Positions 1 to 6,200 of a stretch of 11,780 nt of DNA are shown here, in pieces. Numbering within the stretch: position 1 is the stretch's first letter; each line of letters starts with the position of its first letter. The stretch is from an uncultured Corynebacterium sp. GTDB taxonomy: Bacteria > Actinomycetota > Actinomycetes > Mycobacteriales > Mycobacteriaceae. The DNA is taken from positions 1 through 11,780 of the forward strand of contig NZ_CABTZR010000069.1 in NCBI RefSeq assembly GCF_902489365.1, in the 5' to 3' direction. The notes beneath the pieces were generated by a model. That model searched no databases. It was not told where the DNA came from and saw nothing but the letters and a program-made list of their open reading frames with translations. Both the position numbers and the translations under genes were made by a program.

Positions 1-133
1 CCTATCACAGACCTAGGACTATCCGGTGTTGATTTCATCGATCGGGCTGTTGGAACCGATTCAAAATCAAGATCACCGCATTATCCCAGGCTGCCCCGGA
101 AATCCGTACCGGTTTATCCACACGAAATGTCCC
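1..133. other. Left-edge non-coding stretch
   Basis: I find no supportable gene here and no tRNA fold. The stretch lies downstream of the minus-strand acetyltransferase gene. It contains one perfect DnaA-box 9-mer (TTATCCACA, 114-122) and a partial one (TTATCCCAG, 81-89). It could also include the tail of a gene that continues left of the window, but no reading frame here is convincing. Confidence 0.5.
114..122 (+). promoter_or_regulatory. Isolated DnaA-box 9-mer
   Basis: The sequence is TTATCCACA, a perfect match to the high-affinity DnaA-box consensus, 12 bp downstream of the acetyltransferase stop codon. A single 9-mer can occur by chance, and no partner box lies nearby apart from the weak TTATCCCAG at 81-89. 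Function is not established. Confidence 0.3.
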
Positions 134-655
134 TTAAGCCTCGTCTGATGTGGCCTCGTCGATGTCCTTGGCATTGGCGTTGCTGTCGAAGCGCTTGACT
201 AGGACTATGTGGCCGTCCCGTTCGCTGACTGGTTCGAAACCCAGGTGGAGGTAGAGGCGATGAGCGCGGTCATTGTCTTTAGCCACTGAGAGCGAGATGC
301 CCGGGGCGCCCATTTCGCGGGCGAGGTTGGTGGCGGCGTCGATCAGCAGGGTGCCAACACCCTGGCCCCGGAAGCGGGGCTCCACGGCCAAAGCGAGCTC
401 CGGAATTCCTTCCGCCACGTGGCCAAACCCATGGCGCTCAGCCGTGCCCCAATTCAGCCACACGCCACCGGCGGGGACGTGGCCCTCCCAGGCGATGAAA
501 CCTCCGCGGGAAGGCTCCCAACCACCGAGGTAATAGTCGAAACCTTCCTCGAAACCTTCAGGGAGTTCCTTGTGCTCATCGCCGAAAGTATCGGCAAGGA
601 AGTTGATACGGGCTAGATAGGTGCGGTCGGCTTCAGTAAGGGAAAGAAGATGCAT
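134..655 (-). CDS. GNAT-family N-acetyltransferase
   Basis: This is a probable cytoplasmic acetyl-CoA-dependent N-acetyltransferase of unknown substrate. The acetyl-CoA pyrophosphate-binding motif A is clear at residues 96-101 (RGQGVG, fitting Q/RxxGxG/A). It is followed by the family's typical helix and the motif-B region around residues 123-142 (S-V-A-K-D-N then LYLHLGFEP). The protein has 173 residues, normal for a single-domain GNAT, and ends in a polar acidic tail. I chose the ATG at 655 because the domain's first strand begins there (MHLLSLTEADR) and a -10-like TACCAT lies 6 nt upstream, fitting a leaderless start. A TTG at 697 would add 14 residues but has no ribosome-binding site. The gene diverges from the RHH regulator gene. 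The family call is firm; the substrate cannot be read from sequence. Confidence 0.85.
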   Translation of the reverse strand: MHLLSLTEADRTYLARINFLADTFGDEHKELPEGFEEGFDYYLGGWEPSRGGFIAWEGHVPAGGVWLNWGTAERHGFGHVAEGIPELALAVEPRFRGQGVGTLLIDAATNLAREMGAPGISLSVAKDNDRAHRLYLHLGFEPVSERDGHIVLVKRFDSNANAKDIDEATSDEA

Positions 656-661
656 GAGTCC

Positions 662-667
662 ATGGTA
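662..667 (-). promoter_or_regulatory. Candidate -10 of the acetyltransferase gene
   Basis: The minus strand reads TACCAT, 6 nt before the ATG at 655. No Shine-Dalgarno sequence is present, so the spacing suggests a leaderless transcript starting at or very near the ATG. No good -35 is visible at 17-18 bp, so this is a moderate guess. Confidence 0.35.
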
Positions 668-778
668 AGGGCTAAAAGTAGTTGCGCTGAGTGGCAAGAG
701 CCGATGACGGGGAGGAAAATTCGTAGAATCGTTGTCAGCGGAGGTTGGGCTTGCACTTTTCTAGTGACTCTCTAGGCG

Positions 779-811
779 GTGCCAAAGACAACTTTTCGTT
801 ATACGATAATC
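779..811 (+). promoter_or_regulatory. Promoter and candidate self-operator of the RHH gene
   Basis: A -35-like GTGCCA (779-784) and a -10 TACGAT (802-807) are separated by 17 bp, and the ATG follows 6 nt after the -10, suggesting a leaderless mRNA. The -10 sits inside a short inverted repeat, TTAT-ACG-ATAA (799-809). RHH proteins commonly repress their own promoter by binding such palindromes, so this is a plausible autoregulatory site. The promoter is seen in sequence; the operator role is inferred. Confidence 0.5.
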
Positions 812-813
812 CC

Positions 814-1056
814 ATGCCTGTGAAAGTTACTGATAAGCAATTGGATGCCTGGGTCGCTGAAGCCGAGCGAGGTTATGACCCGCAGGAGTTGAAAAAGCGA
901 GGGCGTGGGCGTCCTGGACGAGGTTCTGAGCCTGCGAAAGTTGTGGCTGTAAGGCTGACGCAGGAAGAGTTAACAAACCTTGACCGGGTTGCAGCAAAGG
1001 AAAAGGTGACCCGGTCTGAGTTGATTCGACGGGCAATCAAGCAGATAGTCGCATAA
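814..1056 (+). CDS. Ribbon-helix-helix (CopG-type) DNA-binding protein, orphan antitoxin-like
   Basis: This 80-residue protein is a likely dimeric DNA-binding repressor. Its C-terminal half fits a ribbon-helix-helix fold: a beta strand KVVAVRL (42-48), a first helix from about 50 to 63, a turn with T66-R67-S68, and a second helix to the end. The N-terminal part (VTDKQLDAWVAEAERGYD) resembles the leader of antitoxin-like actinobacterial RHH proteins. It is joined to the fold by a basic RGRGRPGRG stretch (29-37) whose RGRP core recalls an AT-hook. No toxin gene lies on either side: the neighbours are an acetyltransferase and an ABC exporter. The start at 814 is set by the -10 that lies 6 nt upstream; an in-frame start at 745 would run through that promoter. 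The gene is visibly lower in G+C than its neighbours, which suggests acquisition. Confidence 0.8.
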   Translation: MPVKVTDKQLDAWVAEAERGYDPQELKKRGRGRPGRGSEPAKVVAVRLTQEELTNLDRVAAKEKVTRSELIRRAIKQIVA

Positions 1057-1069
1057 GATGCGAGACTAT
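1045..1069. terminator. Imperfect inverted repeat over the RHH stop codon
   Basis: ATAGTCGCAT (1045-1054) can pair with ATGC plus GACTAT (1058-1069) around a 3-nt loop, with a 2-nt bulge (GA, 1062-1063). It overlaps the TAA stop and lies between the convergent RHH and ABC genes. There is no T-run, only TT followed by CCCC, so it is a weak terminator at best and could instead be a protein-binding site. Confidence 0.3.
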
Positions 1070-1101
1070 TCCCCGGTTGGTTCTGCTTGCTGTGCTCTCA
1101 C

Positions 1102-2949
1102 CTATTTCCCATGCTCCCATTGGGCATAGGCCGAGGCATAGCGCCCGCCCAGTGCGATGAGGTCGGCGTGGGTGCCGTCCTCGACGATCTGGCCTTGTTC
1201 CATGACAATGATGCGGTCGGCCTCGCGGGCTTGGTCCAGGCGGTGGGCAACGACGAGTGAGGTGCGGTCTTTGGTGACGGCCTTGGCGGCGTGCTCGAGT
1301 ACCTCGGCGTGCTCGGAGCCGGCCTCGGAGGTGGCCTCATCCATGATGAGTACTGGCGGCTGGCGTAGGATCATGCGGGCCAGCGAAAGCTGTTGCTCGG
1401 CCTCCGCGCCAATCTCTTCGTTGCCGGCGCCGATGAGTGTGTCCAGGCCTTCGGGTAGCCAGCGCGAATTCTCATCAAGGCCCACGGTGTTGAGCGCGCG
1501 CCACAGTTCCTCATCGCTGGCATCGGGCTTCGCCAACAGCAGGTCGCTGCGCAGCGTGCCGGAGAAGAGATGGACTTCCTGAGTAATGAGGGCGACGTGC
1601 TCGGTGATCCAGGTATTCGGCACCGTGGCGGTATCAATCCCGTCGAGACTGATGGTGCCCTGTGTGGGGTACTGCAGGCCCGCGACGAGGGAGGCGAGGG
1701 TCGATTTACCCGCGCCGGAGGTGCCCACGAGGGCGGTGGTGGTGCCGGCGGTGAGGGTCAGGGAGACGTCGTCAAGCACTGGCGCCCCACCGGGGTAAGC
1801 GTAGGAGAGGTGCTCGATGGTGATGGTGGGGGCGTCGCTAAGCCGAGGAGTGTCCTGGTTCGTGGTGGTGCCCTTCTGGTTCGTGTTGGTACCCTTCTGG
1901 TTCGCGCTGGTGTGCGCGCTGTCCTCGAGGGTGGCCAGGGCCACGGCGCGGCCGAGGGAGGTCACGGAGTGCTGGATTTCACCGGCGAAGAAGAGGATGT
2001 TGAACACATGGATCTCCAGGCGCATGACCAGCAGCACAGCGGCGGTGGCCTCACCAGGGGTAAGCCAGCCCCAGATCACCATGGGCACGGACATGAGGAC
2101 CGAGCCCAGCAGCAGCACCGCGAAGGCGAGGGCACCCTGGCCAACGATGCGGTTGATGAGCGGAACCTTGTCACCCCAGGCCTGCACCGTGTCCCAGGAG
2201 TAGCGCTCCATGCGCGCGTGTGCCCAGTCTTTGAGAGAGAACTGGCGGAGGGTCTCCAGTGCGCGGATGGTGTCCAACAGCACGTTATTACGGTAGGCCT
2301 CCACTGACGAGACTTCGTTGGCGATGGCGGGGATATCCCGCATGGTACCGCGGATGAAGGGGTAGAGCAGGCAGCTCACCGCAATGAAGAGCAGGGCGTA
2401 GGCGGGGTGGATGAAGATCATCATGAGCGCGGTCAGCGGCAGCATGAAGAGGGTGAGCACTAGGCGGTCACCCATCATGGAGATGGCCATGACCACGGTG
2501 TCGATGTCCTTGGACAGGCGCGTGATGATGTTGCCGGTACCTAGTTCCATGACGGCCGGCACGGGGGCACCGAGGGTGGAATCTAGTGCTGAGGTGCGCA
2601 GATCCACCGAGAGGCGGCGGGTGGTGGAGGTGACCAGGTAGCGCCCCAGGGTGCGGCCGGTAACCTCCACGAGGAAGCCGACCGCGATGATGATGAGTGC
2701 GCCGACCATGGCTGTGCGTCCCGTGCCAAGGACGGGGAGCTCCACGCCCTGGATGATGTCGACGACGCGGCCGAGCACCTGGGAGACCAGGTTCATCATG
2801 ATGACGGTGACGGTAAAAAGGCCGAAGAAGAGGGCGATGCCGAGCCTGCTAGGGGCACTGGGCAGGGTTTTGAGGAAGCGTAGTGACTCCTGTGGGGAGG
2901 CGGGGGCGAGGGCATCCGCGCGGTCTGTGGTGGTGGGGTGGTTGCTCAT
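1102..2949 (-). CDS. ABC exporter half-transporter with intact Walker motifs and degenerate signature
   Basis: This 615-residue inner-membrane protein has an N-terminal six-helix exporter domain (about 33-325) and a C-terminal ATPase domain (about 375-610). Walker A is canonical (GTSGAGKST, 409-417), as are the Q-loop (Q457), Walker B with the catalytic glutamate (VLIMDE, 533-538) and the switch histidine (H569). The signature motif is not: LSGGQ is replaced by IGAEA (513-517), and the D-loop aspartate is replaced by glycine (G544). The domains are joined by a polar linker with seven-residue repeats (about 348-366). The start codon overlaps the stop of the upstream ABC gene as ATGA, so the two are very likely translationally coupled and form a heterodimer. 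Substrate is unknown; drugs, peptides, lipids and siderophores are all possible for this family. Confidence 0.9.
   Translation of the reverse strand: MSNHPTTTDRADALAPASPQESLRFLKTLPSAPSRLGIALFFGLFTVTVIMMNLVSQVLGRVVDIIQGVELPVLGTGRTAMVGALIIIAVGFLVEVTGRTLGRYLVTSTTRRLSVDLRTSALDSTLGAPVPAVMELGTGNIITRLSKDIDTVVMAISMMGDRLVLTLFMLPLTALMMIFIHPAYALLFIAVSCLLYPFIRGTMRDIPAIANEVSSVEAYRNNVLLDTIRALETLRQFSLKDWAHARMERYSWDTVQAWGDKVPLINRIVGQGALAFAVLLLGSVLMSVPMVIWGWLTPGEATAAVLLVMRLEIHVFNILFFAGEIQHSVTSLGRAVALATLEDSAHTSANQKGTNTNQKGTTTNQDTPRLSDAPTITIEHLSYAYPGGAPVLDDVSLTLTAGTTTALVGTSGAGKSTLASLVAGLQYPTQGTISLDGIDTATVPNTWITEHVALITQEVHLFSGTLRSDLLLAKPDASDEELWRALNTVGLDENSRWLPEGLDTLIGAGNEEIGAEAEQQLSLARMILRQPPVLIMDEATSEAGSEHAEVLEHAAKAVTKDRTSLVVAHRLDQAREADRIIVMEQGQIVEDGTHADLIALGGRYASAYAQWEHGK
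1852..1914 (-). repeat. Three 21-bp tandem repeats in the ABC linker
   Basis: Three head-to-tail 21-bp units (1852-1872, 1873-1893, 1894-1914) share the core CTGGTTCG and differ at a few positions each. On the minus strand they encode heptads of the type (T/A)NQ(K/D)GT(N/T), between the membrane domain and the ATPase domain. Because the unit is a multiple of three, copy number can vary without a frameshift. Confidence 0.8.
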
Positions 2950-4520
2950 AGCTCCACCACCTCATCGGCGTTGGCGGCCCACGTGGAGGCGGAGGTGATG
3001 ACCACTGTGGTCTTGTCGGCGCGCAGTTCGCGCACGCGCTTGGCGACGTCCGCCAGGGTCAACGAATCCAGCCCCGTCGTGGGGTTATCGAGTACGAGAA
3101 CGTCGGGATCGAGTGCGAGTGCGCGGGCCAGGGCGACGCGCTGGCGCTGGCCGCCGGAGAGGTTGAGGCCGGCTTCGCCGATGGGTGCGGTGGGAAGTTC
3201 GCCGCCCGGGCCCAGCCCGCCGAGGCGGATAACAATGTCCTCGCAGGCGGAGGCGTGCAAGGCAGCGTGGCGTTGTGGTGTCGTAGCAGCGCGTAGCGGA
3301 TCGACGTTGTCCTGCAAGGTGCCTTCCAGCACGGAGATGCGGTGCGGAGGGCACAAAGCGCCGTTGTCGTTGAGGTAGCGCACCCAGGAATCCACGGTGC
3401 TGCGGCCCTCGGCGGTCGTGGGCATCCACACGTGCAGGCCAGGGGAGAGCTCGATGGGCGTGCCGGTTGTCTTCTCGGTAGTGGTATTGAGCTGGCCGAG
3501 CAGCTCGCCAACACGTTCCACGGAGGCGCGTGCTCTGGCCCAGTTTTCGGTCAGTAGGCCCAGCGATACGCCGAGCGCGGTCAATGCCGGAGGAGCCAGC
3601 ATGGTAATCGCCATCATGCCGCCGGGGGCAATGTGGCCTTCGAAGGTTTCCCAGGAGGTCCAGGCCAGGATGCCTACCGCGAAGGAGGCGGGGACCATCT
3701 GCCGCACCCAGGCCATGAGGGAGGACAGCTTGGCCTCGTGAAGCATGGTGGTTAGGGCTTCGTGAGCGGCGTCGGAAAAGCGCTGGCGGGCAATGTCCTT
3801 GGCGCCCAGGCCCTTGATAACGCGGGAACCTTGGGCGAAGTCCGTGGCGAGTGATAACGCGGTGTTTTCCAGCTGGCGGCGGTGCGCAGCAACCTTGGTC
3901 AGCGGCTTGGTGGTGGCCCACGAGGCCAGCGCGGTGGCGAGGGCACCGATGAGCAGGGCGGCGGAGACCTGCCAGGAAACCGGGGCGAGGCTGACCACGG
4001 CGCCTAAGAGGTAGCCCACCATGACCAGTGGGAAGTTGAGGATCTGCTTGAGTTGGCCGATGTAGTGCGAATCCTCATCCATCGTGTTGAGCAGCCGGCC
4101 GGGGCTAATTCCGGCGGTCGAGGCACCCAGCAGCTTATCCAGAAGATTCAGGCGCAGCGTGTGGGTGGTGCGGGCTTGACTCAGATCCGTGAAAGCATCC
4201 GCTGTGGCTTCGCAGATATAGGCGACGTAGAGGATGACCGCGGTGGCCGCAAGCGGCAAGGCTACGGTGCGCCAGGAGGGATCGGAAAAGGCATACTGCG
4301 TAGTGTGGCCGATGATGACCGAGACCAATGCGCCCAGCGGTGCGTTGATGAGGGTGGCGATGAAGATGCCGATGACGCCGGTGCGTTGGGCACCTAGCAT
4401 CCGCCACGTGGCGGCGCCGGGCCGAGAGAAGTTGGTGGTCTCAGTGAGGGATACCTCCCCGGTAGGTGGTTCATCGGGGAGGTACCACGACCACGTCCGC
4501 ATGCGTGGATAGTGAGTCAT
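2946..4520 (-). CDS. ABC exporter half-transporter with degenerate ATP site and canonical signature
   Basis: This 524-residue partner of the downstream ABC protein has a membrane domain (about 45-325) and a shortened ATPase domain (about 355-524). The signature is canonical (LSGGQRQR, 454-461). The Walker A position reads TTAEGRST (368-375), missing the motif's glycine pattern and with arginine where the invariant lysine should be. Only about 20 residues separate it from the Q-loop region, roughly half the usual distance, and that region reads PPHR (391-394) with no glutamine. Walker B ends in asparagine instead of glutamate (VLVLDN, 474-479), and the switch histidine is serine (S510). The frame is open and the membrane domain intact, so this looks like a specialised non-hydrolytic subunit rather than a pseudogene. 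The start at 4520 has a -10-like TAAGAT 8 nt upstream and no Shine-Dalgarno. Confidence 0.88.
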   Translation of the reverse strand: MTHYPRMRTWSWYLPDEPPTGEVSLTETTNFSRPGAATWRMLGAQRTGVIGIFIATLINAPLGALVSVIIGHTTQYAFSDPSWRTVALPLAATAVILYVAYICEATADAFTDLSQARTTHTLRLNLLDKLLGASTAGISPGRLLNTMDEDSHYIGQLKQILNFPLVMVGYLLGAVVSLAPVSWQVSAALLIGALATALASWATTKPLTKVAAHRRQLENTALSLATDFAQGSRVIKGLGAKDIARQRFSDAAHEALTTMLHEAKLSSLMAWVRQMVPASFAVGILAWTSWETFEGHIAPGGMMAITMLAPPALTALGVSLGLLTENWARARASVERVGELLGQLNTTTEKTTGTPIELSPGLHVWMPTTAEGRSTVDSWVRYLNDNGALCPPHRISVLEGTLQDNVDPLRAATTPQRHAALHASACEDIVIRLGGLGPGGELPTAPIGEAGLNLSGGQRQRVALARALALDPDVLVLDNPTTGLDSLTLADVAKRVRELRADKTTVVITSASTWAANADEVVEL

Positions 4521-4528
4521 AAGGACTC

Positions 4529-4534
4529 ATCTTA
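4529..4534 (-). promoter_or_regulatory. Candidate -10 of the ABC exporter operon
   Basis: The minus strand reads TAAGAT (overlapping TATAAG), 8 nt before the ATG at 4520. No Shine-Dalgarno sequence is visible, so translation probably starts at or within a couple of bases of the transcript's 5' end. No clear -35 is seen. Confidence 0.4.
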
Positions 4535-4565
4535 TAGCGGAATGCGCATACGGTGGTGATTCAGA

Positions 4566-4590
4566 TTACAGCAAAGAAGGATCGCTGTAA
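4566..4590. terminator. Inverted repeat between the small gene and the ABC operon
   Basis: TTACAGC (4566-4572) and GCTGTAA (4584-4590) form a perfect 7-bp stem around an 11-nt loop. It lies just after the stop of the 67-residue gene and about 45 bp upstream of the ABC start. There is no following T-tract, so it is a poor intrinsic terminator. An operator for the ABC promoter is an equally good reading. Confidence 0.35.
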
Positions 4591-4603
4591 CGGGTTGCGC
4601 GGC

Positions 4604-4807
4604 TTAAGCCAAGTGGTAGTTGTCCACGTCGTAGCCGTTGAACTCGCGGTCGACGCCGTAGTCATCGACGGAGGTGAACTGCGTGCCGTTTTCGATGGCA
4701 AAGCGCAGGTTATCCACGCGGGTGGACGGATCACCGCTGACGGCACCGGCCGGAAAATAGAAGGTGTCCCCACTCTTGAGCTTGACGATGAGTGATTCGA
4801 AGCTCAT
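4604..4807 (-). CDS. Small acidic protein of unknown function (67 aa)
   Basis: I do not recognise this protein. It is 67 residues, acidic, with no signal peptide and no membrane segment. It opens with an amphipathic segment (SFESLIVKLKSGDTFYFPAG) that could be a beta hairpin, and ends with several Asp-Tyr/Gly turns (VDDYGV, NGYDVDNYHLA). It looks like a compact soluble fold. The start at 4807 is well supported: a strong AAGGAG (4815-4820) lies 7 nt upstream, whereas an in-frame start at 4903 has no such site. It is transcribed in the same direction as the ABC operon downstream and the coiled-coil gene upstream, but hairpins on both sides suggest it is its own unit. Because of the ribosome-binding site I am fairly sure it is real. 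Confidence 0.72.
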   Translation of the reverse strand: MSFESLIVKLKSGDTFYFPAGAVSGDPSTRVDNLRFAIENGTQFTSVDDYGVDREFNGYDVDNYHLA

Positions 4808-4944
4808 TCCTGATCTCCTTGCCTGCTGCTGATAGGGTAGCGGCGCAAAACTGCGCGCGGGCACCGATCCTTCACGATCGATGCCGATTAACCCTCGATT
4901 CAAGCAGGTCGGGCCCGTGCAGGCAAAGGAGTGAGATCAAGGCA

Positions 4945-4972
4945 ACGAAACACGCACCCCCAAGGATGGGGG
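4945..4972 (-). terminator. Terminator of the 291-residue gene
   Basis: Immediately after the stop codon the minus strand forms CCCCCA-TCCT-TGGGGG (4957-4972), a perfect 6-bp G/C stem with a tetraloop. A moderately T-rich stretch containing GTGTTTCGTT follows. It is a plausible but not ideal intrinsic terminator. Confidence 0.5.
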
Positions 4973-4973
4973 A

Positions 4974-5849
4974 TTAGTTCTCCTCTTCGGTGCGGAGGCG
5001 GTGCTTGCCCTCAGACTCGTGGTCGTCGGTGATGCGGGAGGTGTCGGCATCCTTCTTGTCAGCGTTGCTGACCTCGATTTCGGTCTCGACGGCGTCCTGA
5101 ATAGCGGTTTCTTCCTCGCGGTGCTTGGCCAACTGCTCATCCAGGGAGTCCAACAGCTCCTCATCGCGCTCGACGACGCCTTCCTCAGCCAGGTCGGACT
5201 CCTTCTTGGCATCGTCCTCAGTGGTGGAGGTGTAGACCAAGGTGGAGCCCTGCGGTGCAGACGGGGAGGAGAAGTCCTCCACGCGCGGCGGGACGGCGGA
5301 CTCCTTCTCCTTCTTCTGGGTGAAGAAGTAGTAGATGCCGCCGCCGATGGCCGCAAGGGCGGCAACGAGCGCGGAGATCAGCCAGACCTTCGAGCCCTTC
5401 TTCTTGTCCTTACCGCTGATACGGCGGGCCTTCTTCTGCAGCAGAGCGCCTTGCTTCTGAGCCTTCTTTTCGGCCTTGGAAGCCTTCTTCTTTGCCTGCT
5501 TGCGGGCCTTGGAGGTCTTCTTTTCTGCTTGCTTCTGGGTCTTTTCCCACTGCTTGGAGGCCTTGTCCTGGGCCTCCGCGGCAGCTTCGGAGAGCTTCTC
5601 GGTGGCTTCTTCGCTGCGTTCCTTGAGCTCTTCCAGGGCGCGCTCGAGGCGGGAGTGCGCGGCCTTGGTTACGGCACCCGCTTCGCGGCGGGCCTCGGAG
5701 AACCAGTCGCCATCGCGTTCTTCCATGCGGGCGGCGGCGGTCTCTAGGACGGAGTAGGCCTCGCGAGCCTTCTCTTCGCGGCGTTCCTTGAGGCGCTCCA
5801 CCAGGGCGGAGGTGGCGCTGATGGCTGTGGACAGGGCGGCGGGGTTCAT
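4974..5849 (-). CDS. Membrane-anchored lysine-rich coiled-coil protein, function unknown
   Basis: This 291-residue protein has a striking three-part layout. Residues 15-155 are a long charged helix: first an Arg/Glu-rich probable coiled coil (15-98), then a very Lys/Ala-rich stretch (99-154, repeated KKxSKA/KKA units) like a histone H1 tail. One transmembrane helix follows (about 155-176, VWLISALVAALAAIGG then GIYYFF). The last 110 residues are strongly acidic and probably disordered. By the positive-inside rule the basic half should be cytoplasmic and the acidic tail outside. The lysine region could contact DNA or anionic lipid, but nothing proves this. AAAGGAG (5861-5867) precedes the ATG by 11 nt. 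It is divergent from metF and followed by a hairpin. No enzymatic motif is visible. Confidence 0.82.
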   Translation of the reverse strand: MNPAALSTAISATSALVERLKERREEKAREAYSVLETAAARMEERDGDWFSEARREAGAVTKAAHSRLERALEELKERSEEATEKLSEAAAEAQDKASKQWEKTQKQAEKKTSKARKQAKKKASKAEKKAQKQGALLQKKARRISGKDKKKGSKVWLISALVAALAAIGGGIYYFFTQKKEKESAVPPRVEDFSSPSAPQGSTLVYTSTTEDDAKKESDLAEEGVVERDEELLDSLDEQLAKHREEETAIQDAVETEIEVSNADKKDADTSRITDDHESEGKHRLRTEEEN

Positions 5850-6028
5850 GGGCTCAGGTGCTCCTTTATGTCAATACTGAGGTGATTTGTGTTGGACAAC
5901 TGTTTATGGAGTGATTGTCGGCGCCGAACCGGGTGTGTCCGCGTTCGCGCTGGATACTCCCTTTCAGCGTAGTGGCGGCGCGCAGGTCCCGCCACCATAT
6001 GCGCAAAGGCCGCGAGCTGTTCAAAGAA

Positions 6029-6046
6029 AATAGACAGCTTTGTACG
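6029..6046 (+). repeat. 18-bp direct repeat, copy 1 (candidate operator)
   Basis: This copy reads AATAGACAGCTTTGTACG and matches the second copy, 112 bp downstream, at 16 of 18 positions. The centre AGCT is flanked by partly symmetric arms, as in a dimeric repressor's site. The TAGAC half matches one arm of the Corynebacterium methionine repressor McbR site (TAGAC-N6-GTCTA), but the other arm does not match, so the binder is undecided. Confidence 0.5.
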
Positions 6047-6140
6047 GATGAGGCGGGTTTTTATTCATTGCGGGTTTGCGTTAACGGCGCAGCTGACTGG
6101 GTTCTAAAGGTATTACCAAAGCTAGAACGCTTTCGCGAGA

Positions 6141-6158
6141 AATGGACAGCTTGGTACG
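6141..6158 (+). repeat. 18-bp direct repeat, copy 2 (candidate operator)
   Basis: This copy reads AATGGACAGCTTGGTACG, differing from copy 1 at two positions. It lies about 55 bp before the metF start and about 13 bp downstream of a possible -10 (TAGAAC, 6123-6128). A protein bound here would therefore sit over the early transcribed region. Confidence 0.5.
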
Positions 6159-6200
6159 TTTTGGGACATCAACACCGACGATAAACAACGATAACCTGCA

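Noticed and set aside
231..245. GGTTCGAAACCC, resembling a tRNA T-arm
   Set aside because: It falls within the acetyltransferase coding sequence (part of HLGFEPVSE on the minus strand), and no acceptor stem or anticodon arm can be assembled around it.
1852..1914. The 21-bp tandem repeats as a possible CRISPR remnant
   Set aside because: The units are contiguous with no spacers, lie in frame within a coding linker, and no cas genes are present.
1570..2307. A 245-codon frame antisense to the ABC exporter gene
   Set aside because: Its Gly/His/Arg-rich composition is what is expected from the complement of a GC-rich gene. It has no domain motifs, and the opposite strand is a clear ABC protein.
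2946..4520. The 524-residue ABC gene as a pseudogene
   Set aside because: Although its ATP-site residues are degenerate, the frame is open, the signature motif is perfect, it is coupled to its partner by ATGA, and the losses exactly complement the partner's defects, which points to specialisation.
5001..5747. A 248-codon frame antisense to the lysine-rich protein gene, rich in Leu and Gly
   Set aside because: The hydrophobic appearance comes from reading Lys/Glu codons backwards. The minus-strand gene has a start, a ribosome-binding site and a terminator; this frame has none.
6029..6046. Calling the metF repeats definite McbR operators
   Set aside because: Only the TAGAC arm matches the published TAGAC-N6-GTCTA consensus; the other arm shares just two of five bases. 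They are kept as candidate operators of an unspecified regulator.
5915..6184. An 89-codon plus-strand frame upstream of metF
   Set aside because: Codon third positions are not GC-rich as in the real genes, there is no ribosome-binding site, and it runs through the candidate operator repeats. It is more likely leader or promoter DNA.
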